A stretch of DNA of 64,000 nt from Geobacter sp. AOG2 (GTDB lineage: Bacteria; Desulfobacterota; Desulfuromonadia; Geobacterales; Pseudopelobacteraceae). Position 1 is the first letter of the stretch; every line of letters begins with the position of its first letter. Positions 9,758 to 19,426 of the stretch are shown here, in pieces. Location of the stretch: positions 528,049-592,048 of the forward strand of contig NZ_BLJA01000001.1 of the NCBI RefSeq assembly GCF_019972295.1, in the 5' to 3' direction. A model generated the notes under the pieces. That model saw nothing but the letters and a program-made list of their open reading frames with translations. It ran no database searches and had not been told where the DNA came from. Position numbers and translations under genes: made by a program.

Positions 9758-11962
9758 TTAATCCTGAAAACTGCACGAGGCCTCTTGAGTCAATTGATGC
9801 CCGTGATTGACGACCGACCTCAGCACCAGTTCAAGCTCGGCGGCAGGCATCGGTTTGCTGAAGAGATAGCCCTGCATCTCATCGCAGCCGAGCTCGTTCA
9901 AGGTCTTCATCTGGAACATCGTTTCGACGCCCTCTGCCACAAGATGCAGTCCGAACCCGCGGGCCATGCCGATAATCGCATGGAGAATCGGAGAAACGCG
10001 TGTTCCCTCTGCCAGGTCGCGAACAAATGCCTGGTCAATCTTGATGGTGTTGATGGGAAATTTGCGCAGGTAATTGAGTGAAGAATAACGGGTGCCAAAG
10101 TCGTCGATCGATATTCGCACCCCATGATTGCGCAGATACTGCATTTTTTCGATAACGCCCGGGACATCGTGCAATAAAAGGTTTTCGGTTATTTCTATCT
10201 CCACGGCATTGGCGGGAAGGCGAAACTTGGTAATGTTATATACGATCCGTTCGAGAAAGTCGCTGTGAGTGAACTCCAGCGGCGAGACATTGACCGAAAT
10301 GCGCAGGTTGCCCAATCCCGTTTCGCGCCATCTGGCCATTTGGCCGCACGCCTCGGCCAACACCCAGTCGGTAATATCGCAGATTAACCCCGACTCCTCG
10401 GCGAGGTCGATGAAACTGGCCGGATTCAACAGCCCGTGTACCGGATGCCGCCATCGGATCAAGGCTTCCAGCCCTACGATCCTGTTTTCGTCAATACTGA
10501 TCTGCGGTTGATAGTACAACACGAATTCAGAGCCGTTGATGGCCTGGCGCAACTCGTTTTCAAGGCTGATACGCTCGTGATAGCACGCATTCATCTCAGC
10601 GGTAAAAAACAGGTAACTGTTTTTGCCGCTGGCCTTTACCTTGTACATCGCGATATCGGCGTTCTTCAAGAGTACATCGGCACTATCCCCGTCATTCGGG
10701 TACACGGCAATGCCAATGCTGGCAGTGGCCCGAAATTCCTGCCCCCGCACGTGAAACGGCGCTTTCAGCACATCCAGAATCTTTTCGGCAATGATGCTCG
10801 CATCCTCGGGGCAATGCAGATCCGGCAACAGCACCGTAAATTCGTCCCCCCCCTGGCGGGCCAGGGTGTCGCCGGACCTCACGCAATTACGCAGGCGATG
10901 GGCCACGTTTTTCAGAAGTTCGTCGCCTTCGGCATGCCCATGGGTATCATTGACGAGCTTGAAACGATCAAGATCGATAAACATAATGCCTACCAGCCGG
11001 CCATTACGTTTTGATTGATTCATGGATAATTCGAGCCGGTCCCTGAACAGTTTGCGGTTTGGCAGGTGGGTAAGGTGGTCGTGCATGGCCTGAAAACTGA
11101 TGGTCTCTTCAGCTTTCTTGCGTTCGGATATGTCGCGTGCTACGCCGTAGGTGCCTATGAAACGTCTCGTCGGGGAGTCGCCGCTTTCCTCGTAGACCCC
11201 CATGGCGCTTGCAACCGTGACGATTTGGCGGAGTTCGGCCTGGTGGCTGTCCTTGCATTTCAGGCGTACTTCGACATTTGTCGTGGCGCGGTTGTCGCGA
11301 CGCCGTTCCGTGAAGGCATACCTGGCGATTTCGACATCCTCCTCGTGGACGATCGAGGTGTATTTGCGTCCGATCAGTTCGTCGCGCGAGTAGCCGAGCA
11401 GCGACTCGGCCCTGCCATTGATAAAGATGAAGCAACCGTCCGTATCAAGCGTGTAGATGAGATCGGGAGAGTTTTCCACCAGGAACCGGTGCATTCGCTC
11501 GGAAAGTTCGAGACGCTTGGTCATCAGACTATTGCTGCGCTCCAACCGGCTGCGCTGCAAGGCGTCGTCGACCTTACGCTGGATCTCTTCCAGATCGTAA
11601 GGCTTGCGTATGAACTCCACAGCCCCACCTCGGAGAGCGCGTATGGCGGAGTCGATGTTTGCGTCCGCGCTGACCATGATGACTCTTGTCGAGGTTTTGA
11701 AATCCGTAATCCATTCCATCACATCCAGGCCGGAAATGCCCGGAAGATTGATGTCCAGCAGTACGAGAGCGATGTCTTGCCCCTTGAGCACGGTGAGCGC
11801 GTCCTCGCCGGTCCCGCACTCCACAATGTCACGGCCTTCGCCATCCAGGAGCTGGCGCAGGCTGGAGCGCATCCGCGGCTCATCGTCCACGAGGAGTATG
11901 TGCTGTGTTTGGTCAACCAATTCCGGGGAATGGTCGAATTCCGAACGGACAAAAAAGTTCAT
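9758..11962 (-). CDS. response regulator with receiver, PAS, GGDEF and EAL domains
   Basis: The 734-residue protein begins with a receiver domain (about residues 18-135; acidic pocket HILLVDDEP, phospho-acceptor Asp in LVLLDINLPG). A PAS domain follows (about 160-285), then GGDEF (about 295-455, signature ARQGGDEF) and EAL (about 470-715, LEALIRWRHP with the downstream EITENLL and DDFGTRYSS segments). Both catalytic signatures look intact, so it could make and break cyclic di-GMP under control of phosphorylation. Its start codon overlaps the end of the HDOD histidine kinase gene by one base, which marks the two as a translationally coupled pair. The output target is unknown. Confidence 0.92.
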   Translation of the reverse strand: MNFFVRSEFDHSPELVDQTQHILLVDDEPRMRSSLRQLLDGEGRDIVECGTGEDALTVLKGQDIALVLLDINLPGISGLDVMEWITDFKTSTRVIMVSADANIDSAIRALRGGAVEFIRKPYDLEEIQRKVDDALQRSRLERSNSLMTKRLELSERMHRFLVENSPDLIYTLDTDGCFIFINGRAESLLGYSRDELIGRKYTSIVHEEDVEIARYAFTERRRDNRATTNVEVRLKCKDSHQAELRQIVTVASAMGVYEESGDSPTRRFIGTYGVARDISERKKAEETISFQAMHDHLTHLPNRKLFRDRLELSMNQSKRNGRLVGIMFIDLDRFKLVNDTHGHAEGDELLKNVAHRLRNCVRSGDTLARQGGDEFTVLLPDLHCPEDASIIAEKILDVLKAPFHVRGQEFRATASIGIAVYPNDGDSADVLLKNADIAMYKVKASGKNSYLFFTAEMNACYHERISLENELRQAINGSEFVLYYQPQISIDENRIVGLEALIRWRHPVHGLLNPASFIDLAEESGLICDITDWVLAEACGQMARWRETGLGNLRISVNVSPLEFTHSDFLERIVYNITKFRLPANAVEIEITENLLLHDVPGVIEKMQYLRNHGVRISIDDFGTRYSSLNYLRKFPINTIKIDQAFVRDLAEGTRVSPILHAIIGMARGFGLHLVAEGVETMFQMKTLNELGCDEMQGYLFSKPMPAAELELVLRSVVNHGHQLTQEASCSFQD

Positions 11963-14133
11963 TATTTTTGGTGTCCCTCGGGCTGCGGCAGTAAAATAAT
12001 GAAGCAGGTCCCCTGTCCGGCCTCACTCTGGCAGCTTATTCGACCGCCAAGGCGTTCGACCTGTGCGGCCACGATGGATAGCCCGATCCCGGAATGGCCC
12101 GGGCGCCTGTTCGGGGCCAGAGGTTTGAAGAGACCCTGCAGGACATCTTGAGGAAGGCCGGGACCCGAGTCGCTTAAATGAATCTCGATATAGACCTGCC
12201 CGTCCTGAACGATGCTCCCCCGGGTGGAGATGGTAAACCGGCCGCCGTCCGGCATTGCCTCGGAGCCGTTTTTCCAGAGATTGAACAGGATCTGTTTTAA
12301 ATTGTTCCGGTCTCCCGATGCGGAGGGAAGGTTCGGCTCCAGGGACTTTACGAGGGTTATGCCGCAACTGGCAAAGAACGTTTCGCCATAAAGCGCCAAC
12401 ATCTCCTCAATTACGGTATTGATGTCGAATGTGTCGGTTGCCGGCGAGGCTTCGACAACGTCAACCAAGCTCCGCACAATTTGCGTTACGCGATCGATTT
12501 CCTCGCCGAGGATATTCAGTTCATGGTGCACGTCAAGTTCTTCAGGCAACTTCCGGCTGACGATCTTCAGATAGTTCTTTATGATGGCGAGCGGATTTCC
12601 GGCCTCATGCACGACTTTGCGCGTCTGCTGTTCGAAGCGGCTGGCCATGGTTGTCGCAAGTTCCTGTTCGCGACGGCGCAATTCCCTCCAGGTTTCGATG
12701 CTCTCCCCGGCCAGATTGGCGAAATTCGCCATCCAGCCGAGGCGTGGGCGGATCCTGGCATATTGGGTGCCGTTCACTCCATAGACCATGACGCCGACGC
12801 GAGCCTCTCGGACACGCATGGGGACGTAGAGCACGCCTTCGCACCCCAGCGCGCGCGCGACCTGGATGTCTACAAGCGAAGCGGCCGCCGGCCGCCCGTC
12901 ATCGAACGTGGAGGACGGCTCTTTTCCCAGGGCCGTGGCGGCCGCCAGACTCTGTTCCGCGTCCAGTTTGATTTCAAGGCGCTGAAGTAAGGCCGGTTGC
13001 CCGGCTACATTCGCCCCGGAGAGCAACTGTTTGTCCTGCTGAACGAAAAGAAACGCGATCCGCCCCAGTCCGAACAGGATTCGGGCCGACTCCCGTACCG
13101 CCATGACAATGTCGGTTTCAGTGCAGAGGCTCGCCAGGTTTTGCTGTATGGAAGTCATCGTGGCCATGTCGCGCACCGCTGCTTCCATGCGGGAGAACGT
13201 CACCTCGTTATCGTTCAGTTTTGGCCTGAAATATTCAAACGGGGTGGAAAAACAGGGGAGGGTCTTCGTGTACCCGGTTTCCTCAATGTTAAGCGCCGTG
13301 GCCAGCGAGCCGATGCGTTCGGAACACGACTGCCGGATGGCCGCCGTATCGGACGATTCGATGCCTATCATTGATTTGATCGTAGCGAGATTCGAGGTCG
13401 ATTCGTTTTGCAGCAGGTCGGAATTTTTGTTGTCGTCGATAATATGCGCGGACCACACGATTTGGCTCAGGGTGTCGGCCTTAATGATCTCGCTGGCAGG
13501 TTTGTGATGAAAAAGGACGGCATCCGCCATGAAGGACGAGAGATTCCACTGATCGATCAGCCAGGCGCCAACTACGGTGTGATCGGTGCTGAGCAGCGAA
13601 TCTTCATTATCTTGAAGTGCGATTTCGTCGGCGCTTCTATCAAGCAGGACGCCGTAACTGTCGCCCATGCCCCCCAGCAGGAGCAACTGGCCGATATCGT
13701 GCAAAAGGCCTGCTAGATATGCCTCTCCCGCGTCAGGGTAGTTGACATGGGTCGCAATGGCGTAAGCAAGCTCGGCAACCCGTAGCGTGTGCCCCCAAAA
13801 CCCGGTCAAATCATATCGTGAATTACCGGCGGTGCGGGCAAAAACGCTCTGGACGGCAAGGCATGCCGCCAGAGTTCTCATGAGGCGTGTGCCGAGCACG
13901 ACCAGCCCCTGATCGAGGTTTCTGATCTCCACGCCGCATCGTAGCGCCGGCGAATTTGCGATCGTCAGAATCCGCGCACTCAGGGCAGGGTCCTGTTCGA
14001 CCACCTTTGCCAACTCGGCCATCGATACCTGGTCGTCGTTTGTCGCACTCAAAAATCGTAACAATACTTGCGGCATGGACGGCAATTGGATCGACTCTAT
14101 TGCATCAAGGACCGCTCCAGGAATCTGTTGCAA
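11962..14133 (-). CDS. HDOD-GAF histidine kinase
   Basis: This 723-residue soluble sensor kinase has an HDOD domain near residues 15-215 (ILTIANSPALR, GLLHDIGQL), a GAF-like region around 330-480, a HisKA domain with the phospho-acceptor in KVVHEAGNPLAI near residue 515, and a HATPase domain (N box LFNLWKNGSEA, G boxes DSGPGLP and GIGLSIV). HDOD domains in front of kinase modules are typical of delta-proteobacterial signalling. It is followed without a gap by the receiver-GGDEF-EAL protein, its likely partner, so the pair probably links an unknown cytoplasmic signal to cyclic di-GMP. The start at 14133 has AGGAGG upstream. Confidence 0.9.
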   Translation of the reverse strand: MQQIPGAVLDAIESIQLPSMPQVLLRFLSATNDDQVSMAELAKVVEQDPALSARILTIANSPALRCGVEIRNLDQGLVVLGTRLMRTLAACLAVQSVFARTAGNSRYDLTGFWGHTLRVAELAYAIATHVNYPDAGEAYLAGLLHDIGQLLLLGGMGDSYGVLLDRSADEIALQDNEDSLLSTDHTVVGAWLIDQWNLSSFMADAVLFHHKPASEIIKADTLSQIVWSAHIIDDNKNSDLLQNESTSNLATIKSMIGIESSDTAAIRQSCSERIGSLATALNIEETGYTKTLPCFSTPFEYFRPKLNDNEVTFSRMEAAVRDMATMTSIQQNLASLCTETDIVMAVRESARILFGLGRIAFLFVQQDKQLLSGANVAGQPALLQRLEIKLDAEQSLAAATALGKEPSSTFDDGRPAAASLVDIQVARALGCEGVLYVPMRVREARVGVMVYGVNGTQYARIRPRLGWMANFANLAGESIETWRELRRREQELATTMASRFEQQTRKVVHEAGNPLAIIKNYLKIVSRKLPEELDVHHELNILGEEIDRVTQIVRSLVDVVEASPATDTFDINTVIEEMLALYGETFFASCGITLVKSLEPNLPSASGDRNNLKQILFNLWKNGSEAMPDGGRFTISTRGSIVQDGQVYIEIHLSDSGPGLPQDVLQGLFKPLAPNRRPGHSGIGLSIVAAQVERLGGRISCQSEAGQGTCFIILLPQPEGHQK

Positions 14134-14401
14134 TCAAAATCCTCCTTAGTATTGTTTCGACAAAGCAACACAAACTAATCTGCACGGTATGCAACATGGA
14201 ATAGCAGTATCACATTAAGCCACAAATGCCTACTCTATAACAAGAATAAATTAGATTACGATAACGTGAAAAGTAGATTGTATTCATATTTTTTTACTGG
14301 TGGAATGCCGTTTTGTCGTTTTCAGCCAATTTCGCCGTGTCGGACCCGACCGGGTTGGGCTTGCCGCGATTCAACCCGCAGATCAATGGTGCCGGTCCGT
14401 C

Positions 14402-15676
14402 TTACAAGATGTTGGCTACGTCTCGAGTGAGCCGGTCTAAATGGTTGACTACCGACATCACCTCATCCTGAGACAGGCCCAAGGCCGAACATGCCGGGCC
14501 TATCCCGTCCATCGCCCTTCCCGAATGCGCTATCATGTCGGCAAGATGAATCAGAGTCACAAGTTGAACGTTGATGTCGGCTTTTTCCGGGTTGTGATGC
14601 CAATGCACAGCTTCCTGTATTTCATCGGAAAATCCCCACTCTTTTGCCAATAAGTATCCCGTTTCGGTATGATTTTCCCTGATGATCGCTCTTTTGGCTT
14701 CCGCCGTGATATTATAAGCACCGGCAATATCGGTAAGGATGGTTTTCCCGAGATCGTGTAAAACGCCGCACAGAAAAGCCGTGTCACGGCTTTCGCCGAC
14801 ACTCTCAGCCAATTCCTTGGCAATCATGCCGCATATGAGGCTGTGGTGTAGAATCTTCCGGATATCATCAACGTTTTTGGGGCTGAAGCTGCTTATTGAA
14901 TGGATGGTGACGATACTTAACAACGACTTGAAACCAAGATAGGTAATGGCTTTGTGGAGTGAATTTATTTTAATTCCTCGACTGAAATAAGGCGAATTGC
15001 ATATTTTGAGTATTTTTGCGATAAGCAACTGGTCGGTAATATTCTCGACAACCTCGGCAACGGTCGCATTTTTGTCGTTAATCTTTTCCAAAATCCTCTT
15101 CATGATATCGGGAAGCGGGGGCAGCAGCGTGATGCCATTGCGAATTTGGTCCATGATCTCATTGAGGACATGGTTGGTGCTTACCCTGCTGATTTGATCC
15201 GTTTCGTCAAATTGCAGTATTGAATCCATCAGTATTCTGGAACTGTTGATTTTTATCGGACCATTTATAACTTCTGCGGGAAGGGAGTCGACAAATTCAA
15301 ATATGCCGGTTTCCCATGCAAGGGCATCGGTAAGCGCTGTTTTCAGGATGACCGTAAGAATGAATTCCAGCCGATCTTTGTTGACAAGTCGCTCATTCAA
15401 AAGATAGCTCAGAATCGGAATATCCAATTTTTCGGAATCCTTGAACTTCTCTTTCAGTCCGATGGCGCTCTGTCTTGTCTCGTTCTCAATGTAACTCCAG
15501 AAACGTTCTCCTTCCTTATCGGACCAGACGAAGATCATCTCCCCGTTCTGGAAATAGAATTTCTTGTGACTGGCATGTTGAGAAAGCACAAGCGTCCCTG
15601 AACGTTTGCTGTTCTCGATCCACTGAATCAGATCGGGGAGCGACATGACTCCCAACTGTCCACGTATGTTTCTCAT
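14402..15676 (-). CDS. DUF4388-HDOD signalling protein
   Basis: The 424-residue protein starts with a DUF4388 (PATAN-like) domain in residues 1-150 (RGQLGVMSLPDLIQWIENSKRSGTL). A single HDOD domain covers about residues 185-390, with the segments KILKICNSPYFS and FLCGVLHDLGKT. HDOD is a degenerate HD phosphohydrolase fold; here the HD pair is present in HDLGK, but the full metal site is not obvious. It is probably a scaffold or regulator in the same pathway as the HDOD kinase that lies downstream on the same strand, although 268 bases separate them. The exact output is unknown. Confidence 0.85.
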   Translation of the reverse strand: MRNIRGQLGVMSLPDLIQWIENSKRSGTLVLSQHASHKKFYFQNGEMIFVWSDKEGERFWSYIENETRQSAIGLKEKFKDSEKLDIPILSYLLNERLVNKDRLEFILTVILKTALTDALAWETGIFEFVDSLPAEVINGPIKINSSRILMDSILQFDETDQISRVSTNHVLNEIMDQIRNGITLLPPLPDIMKRILEKINDKNATVAEVVENITDQLLIAKILKICNSPYFSRGIKINSLHKAITYLGFKSLLSIVTIHSISSFSPKNVDDIRKILHHSLICGMIAKELAESVGESRDTAFLCGVLHDLGKTILTDIAGAYNITAEAKRAIIRENHTETGYLLAKEWGFSDEIQEAVHWHHNPEKADINVQLVTLIHLADMIAHSGRAMDGIGPACSALGLSQDEVMSVVNHLDRLTRDVANIL

Positions 15677-16722
15677 AACCTGATCTGCCCTGGTGCCCCG
15701 TTTTTTAGAAGTTTACTCGACAATCATCATTCCCGACCAGTTGATGGAGCCCATATGATTAATGTATGCAAATATACAATAAATTTTACTTTGTTTACGC
15801 CCCATCAAAACAAAAATCAAATAAAAAATCAGTAGGTTGCATTAATTCTATAATTGTATCATTTTGTCCGAAAGATAAAACATTTTATTGATTTTAAGGG
15901 GATATGGCTGCGGTAAAAATGTTAATTTTTTTAACACTTGTGCCAAATATTTTACAATTATCCGAATTTATTAATAATAGTGCCTTATTGGACATGCCAT
16001 GAGGTTTCTTTACCAAATGACTTTTAAGTGGGCGCAAAGCTGCTAAAACATTGCCCGGGATCACCATGTCTGCCGCCTCCGTGCCTGAATGCCTCACGTG
16101 CACGGTGCCGTCCTTCGGCGGGTAAAAGCGTTGACCTCCTCCGGGGGCCGGTCATTAATAACGGGTACGAAAGAGTCCGTGTCGTAGCGGCATATGGGAG
16201 TGTTTTCCACATTTAATGTGTTGACAAATATGACTAATTGGTTATTTTACAGGGCGCGGCACGCCACAGATCTGACAGCCCGGTTTTACTGCGGCACAGC
16301 AGCGAAAAGGATTGCCTCTATGGTGTTGTGCATGCATCCAGGCCGATCCGATTACCTCACCGCCAACTCTGATAGCTCTGAAGCTCTCCACGCCCGGCGT
16401 GCCATGGTGTCGACCGGCACCCGCTGCGTACGGCAGCGAGGCCGTATAACAGCAGAGACTTTGCGGCATTCCCCCCTGAAGAACAAAAAGGTTGAACCGG
16501 TAGACTCCGTTACGGGGTGGATCGAGCGGCTTCAGCGAGCACGGGGTTACACAAAAGTCTGCCGGCAAGGGGTTGGCGGTTTCCATTCCGAAATCGTACA
16601 AGGTGGGCGCACTCACGGAAGTATAAATGCGGATAACCTGAACCTGGCATGGCACGGGTACGTTGAATAGGCCGGGGCCCTGGTCCAGTTTTGGAAAACA
16701 CATGCTCGGGAGGAGAGGAAGT
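15677..16722. other. 1-kb intergenic region upstream of the 12-heme cytochrome
   Basis: The first half (to about 15990) is very AT-rich and suits a promoter region for the minus-strand gene. The rest is GC-richer and holds a sigma-70-like promoter at 16221 with a roughly 450-base leader before the cytochrome start. The frames across 16194-16670 have no family motifs and no good start. I searched by eye for a GEMM (cyclic di-GMP) riboswitch and did not find its conserved core. Confidence 0.4.
16221..16248 (+). promoter_or_regulatory. sigma-70-like promoter
   Basis: TTGACA (16221-16226), 16-base spacer, TATTTT (16243-16248). It could drive the 12-heme cytochrome through a long leader. Confidence 0.45.
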
Positions 16723-17589
16723 ATGAAAAATGCTGTTGCGAGGAAGATGACGAGGATTGCGTTCGGTTCCCTGCTGATTGTGCTTGTGGCGCTGTCTGCC
16801 GCGTTTGCGGCTAAATTCGCCACGGTGGACATACCGGTTAAGGCGGATCTCTACAGTATGACGCCGACGCCACTTACCCCTACCCAGTGCGCCCAGTGCC
16901 ACAGCGTCCAGTTTGGTTCTTTGAAGGACAACGGGGGCCTGCATAGATTCGAGTGCCAGGGGTGTCATAAAACCTTTCACGCCTATAACCCGAAGAAAGG
17001 CAACTATGAGGCGCTCATGCCCAAGTGTGCGTCGTGCCACACCGATATCCACGGCCCGGCAAACAAGGACTGCGGCACCTGCCACACCAACCCGCATACG
17101 CCACGCAAGGTCGCCATGACCAGCCGGCTCGCCAATACCTGTGCCACCTGCCATGCCAAGCCAAAGGCGGAACTCGTGCAGTTTCCCAGCAAGCATTCCC
17201 GGCTGGCATGCGCCAAGTGCCACACCTCCCACGGTTTCAAGCCGTCGTGTTCCATGTGCCACCAGCCGCATTATCAAGGCCAGGAATACACAACCTGCAC
17301 CAAGTGTCACTCCGTTCACAAGCCGAAGATGGTCACCTACCCGGCAACTGAGCCGGCCAGGACCTGCGGTTCCTGCCACACCAAGGTCTACGCCAAGTGG
17401 CAAGCCACCCCGAGCAAACATGCCAAGGTGCTGTGCGCACAGTGTCACCATGATAAGCACGGTTATGTTCCGCAGTGCGCCGAGTGCCACAAGCAGGTCC
17501 ATCCGGCGGGGATCATGGCGAAGTTCCCGAGGTGCCTCGATTGCCACCTCGACGTGCATGAACTGCCCGGAATGGGTACCAAAAAATAA
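16723..17589 (+). CDS. dodecaheme periplasmic c-type cytochrome
   Basis: The 288-residue protein has an N-terminal signal peptide (residues 1-27, ending LSAAFA-AKF) and twelve CxxCH motifs: CAQCH, CQGCH, CASCH, CGTCH, CATCH, CAKCH, CSMCH, CTKCH, CGSCH, CAQCH, CAECH and CLDCH. This is about one heme per 22 residues, a density typical of cytochrome c3/c7-like periplasmic wires and NapC/NrfH-linked carriers. Many additional histidines can act as distal ligands. The ATG at 16723 follows AGGAGAGG. It probably stores or relays electrons across the periplasm. A ferritin-like protein and a small cytochrome follow on the same strand but have their own promoter-like sequence and a hairpin in between. 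Confidence 0.92.
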   Translation: MKNAVARKMTRIAFGSLLIVLVALSAAFAAKFATVDIPVKADLYSMTPTPLTPTQCAQCHSVQFGSLKDNGGLHRFECQGCHKTFHAYNPKKGNYEALMPKCASCHTDIHGPANKDCGTCHTNPHTPRKVAMTSRLANTCATCHAKPKAELVQFPSKHSRLACAKCHTSHGFKPSCSMCHQPHYQGQEYTTCTKCHSVHKPKMVTYPATEPARTCGSCHTKVYAKWQATPSKHAKVLCAQCHHDKHGYVPQCAECHKQVHPAGIMAKFPRCLDCHLDVHELPGMGTKK

Positions 17590-17620
17590 GTTCGGGACAG
17601 CGTTAGCTTAGGTGGCGGGC

Positions 17621-17651
17621 GGGGTGCCGGTCAACAAGGCCGGCACCCCGC
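17621..17651 (+). terminator. strong GC hairpin, possible terminator
   Basis: GGGGTGCCGG (17621-17630) pairs perfectly with CCGGCACCCC (17640-17649). There is no T tract, so termination may be partial. Confidence 0.5.
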
Positions 17652-17712
17652 GGCCATCGTGGGAACAAGCTATTCAAGGCCTCTGGAGACGGATGATTGA
17701 TGGCATTTGGTA

Positions 17713-17740
17713 TTGACAAACCCCAAATATAGGATTAAAT
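17713..17740 (+). promoter_or_regulatory. sigma-70-like promoter for the ferritin-like gene
   Basis: TTGACA (17713-17718) is followed 16 bases later by TTAAAT (17735-17740). It lies about 50 bases before the start of the ferritin-like gene. Confidence 0.5.
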
Positions 17741-17787
17741 CAGTCCGTTACCGTAGTGTATACAACATCAGGAGGATGAATAGAATT

Positions 17788-18237
17788 ATGGAATTTGTTA
17801 CCCTTGACGATGTCATTAAATTTGCCGTGGATCGCGAGAACACGGCATATGAACTCTACAATCGGGCTGCTGAACTCAGTAGCGGCGCCGCCAGGAAAAT
17901 GTTCCAGGAATTGGCGGCGGAAGAGGCTACCCACAAGGACGTATTCAGCAAGATCGATACCGAAAAGGCCGAACAGCACAAGCTGTGCAAAATACCCGAG
18001 GTCAGTATCAGTAAGTACTTGGCCGACGTCCCTTTCAGGCCCGACATGAGCTACCAGGAGATCCTGACCTACGCCATGAAGACCGAAGACAACGCGTATC
18101 ATCTCTACAAGACTGCTGCGGGCATGGCCGACGATGAAAAACTGCAAAAGGTGCTGATGACGTTTGCGGACGTGGAGTTGGGGCACCGGCGTAAAATCGA
18201 GGCTCTTTACGAGGAGCGGGTGCTCACGGAAGGCTAG
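17788..18237 (+). CDS. ferritin-like diiron (rubrerythrin-type) protein
   Basis: A 149-residue four-helix protein of the ferritin-like superfamily. The two ExxH metal motifs are visible: EEATH in the second helix (AAEEATHKDVF) and a final ELGHRRKIEALYEE segment; Glu residues in RENTAYELY and KTEDNAYHLY provide the other ligands. The C-terminal rubredoxin domain of classical rubrerythrin is missing, so this is a ferritin_2/COG1633-type protein. The likely role is peroxide or iron handling in an anaerobe. Start choice: ATG at 17788, twelve bases after GGAGG; an ATG at 17776 abuts the Shine-Dalgarno sequence. Confidence 0.82.
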   Translation: MEFVTLDDVIKFAVDRENTAYELYNRAAELSSGAARKMFQELAAEEATHKDVFSKIDTEKAEQHKLCKIPEVSISKYLADVPFRPDMSYQEILTYAMKTEDNAYHLYKTAAGMADDEKLQKVLMTFADVELGHRRKIEALYEERVLTEG

Positions 18238-18407
18238 GCCCGATTCGATGCGACCTGAAGCACCCTGGGCCTGGAGCAGGTAGCCGTGTAAGGGTGGAAA
18301 TGGCGGGCGGTAATTCCGGCCAGCGTTTTTTGCCGTGACGTTCCGTTCGGGAGATGGTTAATTGCAACATTACGACATCAGTCGGCTTCGCGACAATGCT
18401 CGGCTTA

Positions 18408-18436
18408 CCCGGTAACGGTAGCCGGGCTTTTTTTTT
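18408..18436 (+). terminator. intrinsic terminator
   Basis: CCCGG...CCGGG hairpin followed by C and nine consecutive T. It closes the ferritin-like gene. The remaining bases from 18238 to 18618 show no other structure. Confidence 0.7.
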
Positions 18437-18618
18437 GGCGTTACCGTTGAGATCGGTTCGAATTAATGATATTTTGGCCGTCACGGCACGAATGGCCGCC
18501 TCACCGCCCTTTGCCGGCATGGGTTCCTGAAGCCCTCCAGGATGCCGGCGTGGCGAGTAATGTGAACAATGACGGTATGGCTGCCTTGCACGGATATCAT
18601 GTGAATAGAGGAGATTCG

Positions 18619-18978
18619 ATGAATTATAGAAATATGGTCTATCCCGTGATCGTGATCGGGCTGCTCGTCAAAATGCCCGCCGCCGAAGGCGCCGGGATGC
18701 CCGCCAGGGAATCGTGCGTTACGGCAAGCTGCCATGCCGCAATTGGCACCCTGAAGTTTGTCCATGGTCCGGTGGCTGTCGGCGACTGTCTCACCTGCCA
18801 TGTCAAAAAGGGGAAGCATAGCTTCCAGCCGATCAACGACGTCACCAAACTGTGCATATCATGCCATGACCTCTCCAATGGAGCGACACATCTCCATGAC
18901 ATGCGGACGTTGTGCACCAAGTGCCATGATCCGCATCAGTCGGACAGGAATTTCCAGCTTCGCGCCCAAGCGAAATAG
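18619..18978 (+). CDS. small multiheme cytochrome
   Basis: This 119-residue protein has a short hydrophobic N-terminus (YPVIVIGLLV), then CVTASCH (C-x4-CH, as in cytochrome c3 heme sites) and three CxxCH motifs: CLTCH, CISCH and CTKCH, the last followed by DPHQS. Up to four hemes are therefore possible. The signal peptide is short and contains Lys before the predicted cleavage at AEGAGM, so export is likely but not certain. The ATG at 18619 follows GAGGAG. Its partner is unknown; it resembles the doubled-CxxCH group more than tetraheme c3. Confidence 0.8.
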   Translation: MNYRNMVYPVIVIGLLVKMPAAEGAGMPARESCVTASCHAAIGTLKFVHGPVAVGDCLTCHVKKGKHSFQPINDVTKLCISCHDLSNGATHLHDMRTLCTKCHDPHQSDRNFQLRAQAK

Positions 18979-19122
18979 TGTGCGGGGCAAAAGAATGGAG
19001 CGATGAACGGGGTGTGACGGATGGGGTGCATGTGCCCCATCGAAAAACGTCGGGACTGTCCCGGAAATCATCGGGAAGTTAGTGCGGTTATTCTTTGAAA
19101 GCCGTTTTGGTGATTGAATTCA

Positions 19123-19151
19123 TTGACAAAAAAAGCTTGGTCTGCTACAAA
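19123..19151 (+). promoter_or_regulatory. sigma-70 promoter of the tRNA-Lys gene
   Basis: TTGACA (19123-19128), 17-base spacer, TACAAA (19146-19151), about 63 bases upstream of the tRNA. An imperfect hairpin (GGAAGCCCC / GGGGACTTCC) lies between promoter and tRNA. Confidence 0.65.
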
Positions 19152-19213
19152 CAAAAAATTAGTTGTTCCGACAAGGTCGGAAGCCCCAAACCAGTCCGGG
19201 GACTTCCTGCTAT

Positions 19214-19289
19214 GGGCATATAGCTTAGTTGGTAGAGCAGCCGACTCTTAATCGGCAGGTCCTTGGTTCGAACCCAAGTATGCCCACCA
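19214..19289 (+). tRNA. tRNA-Lys (anticodon CTT)
   Basis: A 76-base cloverleaf: acceptor GGGCATA pairs with TATGCCC, the anticodon stem GCCGA/TCGGC holds the loop CTCTTAA, and the T arm carries GGTTCGAACCC. CCA is encoded. It sits at the boundary between the cytochrome/signalling part and the molybdenum-cofactor part of the window. Confidence 0.96.
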
Positions 19290-19299
19290 TACAAAAACG

Positions 19300-19345
19300 G
19301 AGAGCCCTTTCGCACATCAGGCGGAAGGGCTCTCTTGTGTTTGGG
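19300..19345 (+). terminator. intrinsic terminator after tRNA-Lys
   Basis: A 14-bp stem with one G-U pair (GAGAGCCCTTTCGC / GCGGAAGGGCTCTC), 7-base loop, then TTGTGTTT. Confidence 0.75.
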
Positions 19346-19426
19346 GGCAACGGGCTCACCATACCCTGTTCGATAAGATGAGCGTGTACAATCTCTCTGA
19401 TTTCCCGCCGCGCCGCCCGCACCATG

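Noticed and set aside
16645-16665. TGGCACGGGTACGTTG before the 12-heme cytochrome as a sigma-54 promoter
   Set aside because: The -12 GC does not fall at the required distance from the -24 GG.
16194-16670. Plus-strand frame of 158 codons before the 12-heme cytochrome
   Set aside because: No ribosome binding site, no motif, and no typical codon pattern; more likely leader or intergenic sequence.
15677-16722. GEMM (cyclic di-GMP) riboswitch before the 12-heme cytochrome
   Set aside because: GCGCAAAGC at about 16033 recalls part of the motif, but the partner sequence and tetraloop receptor are missing.
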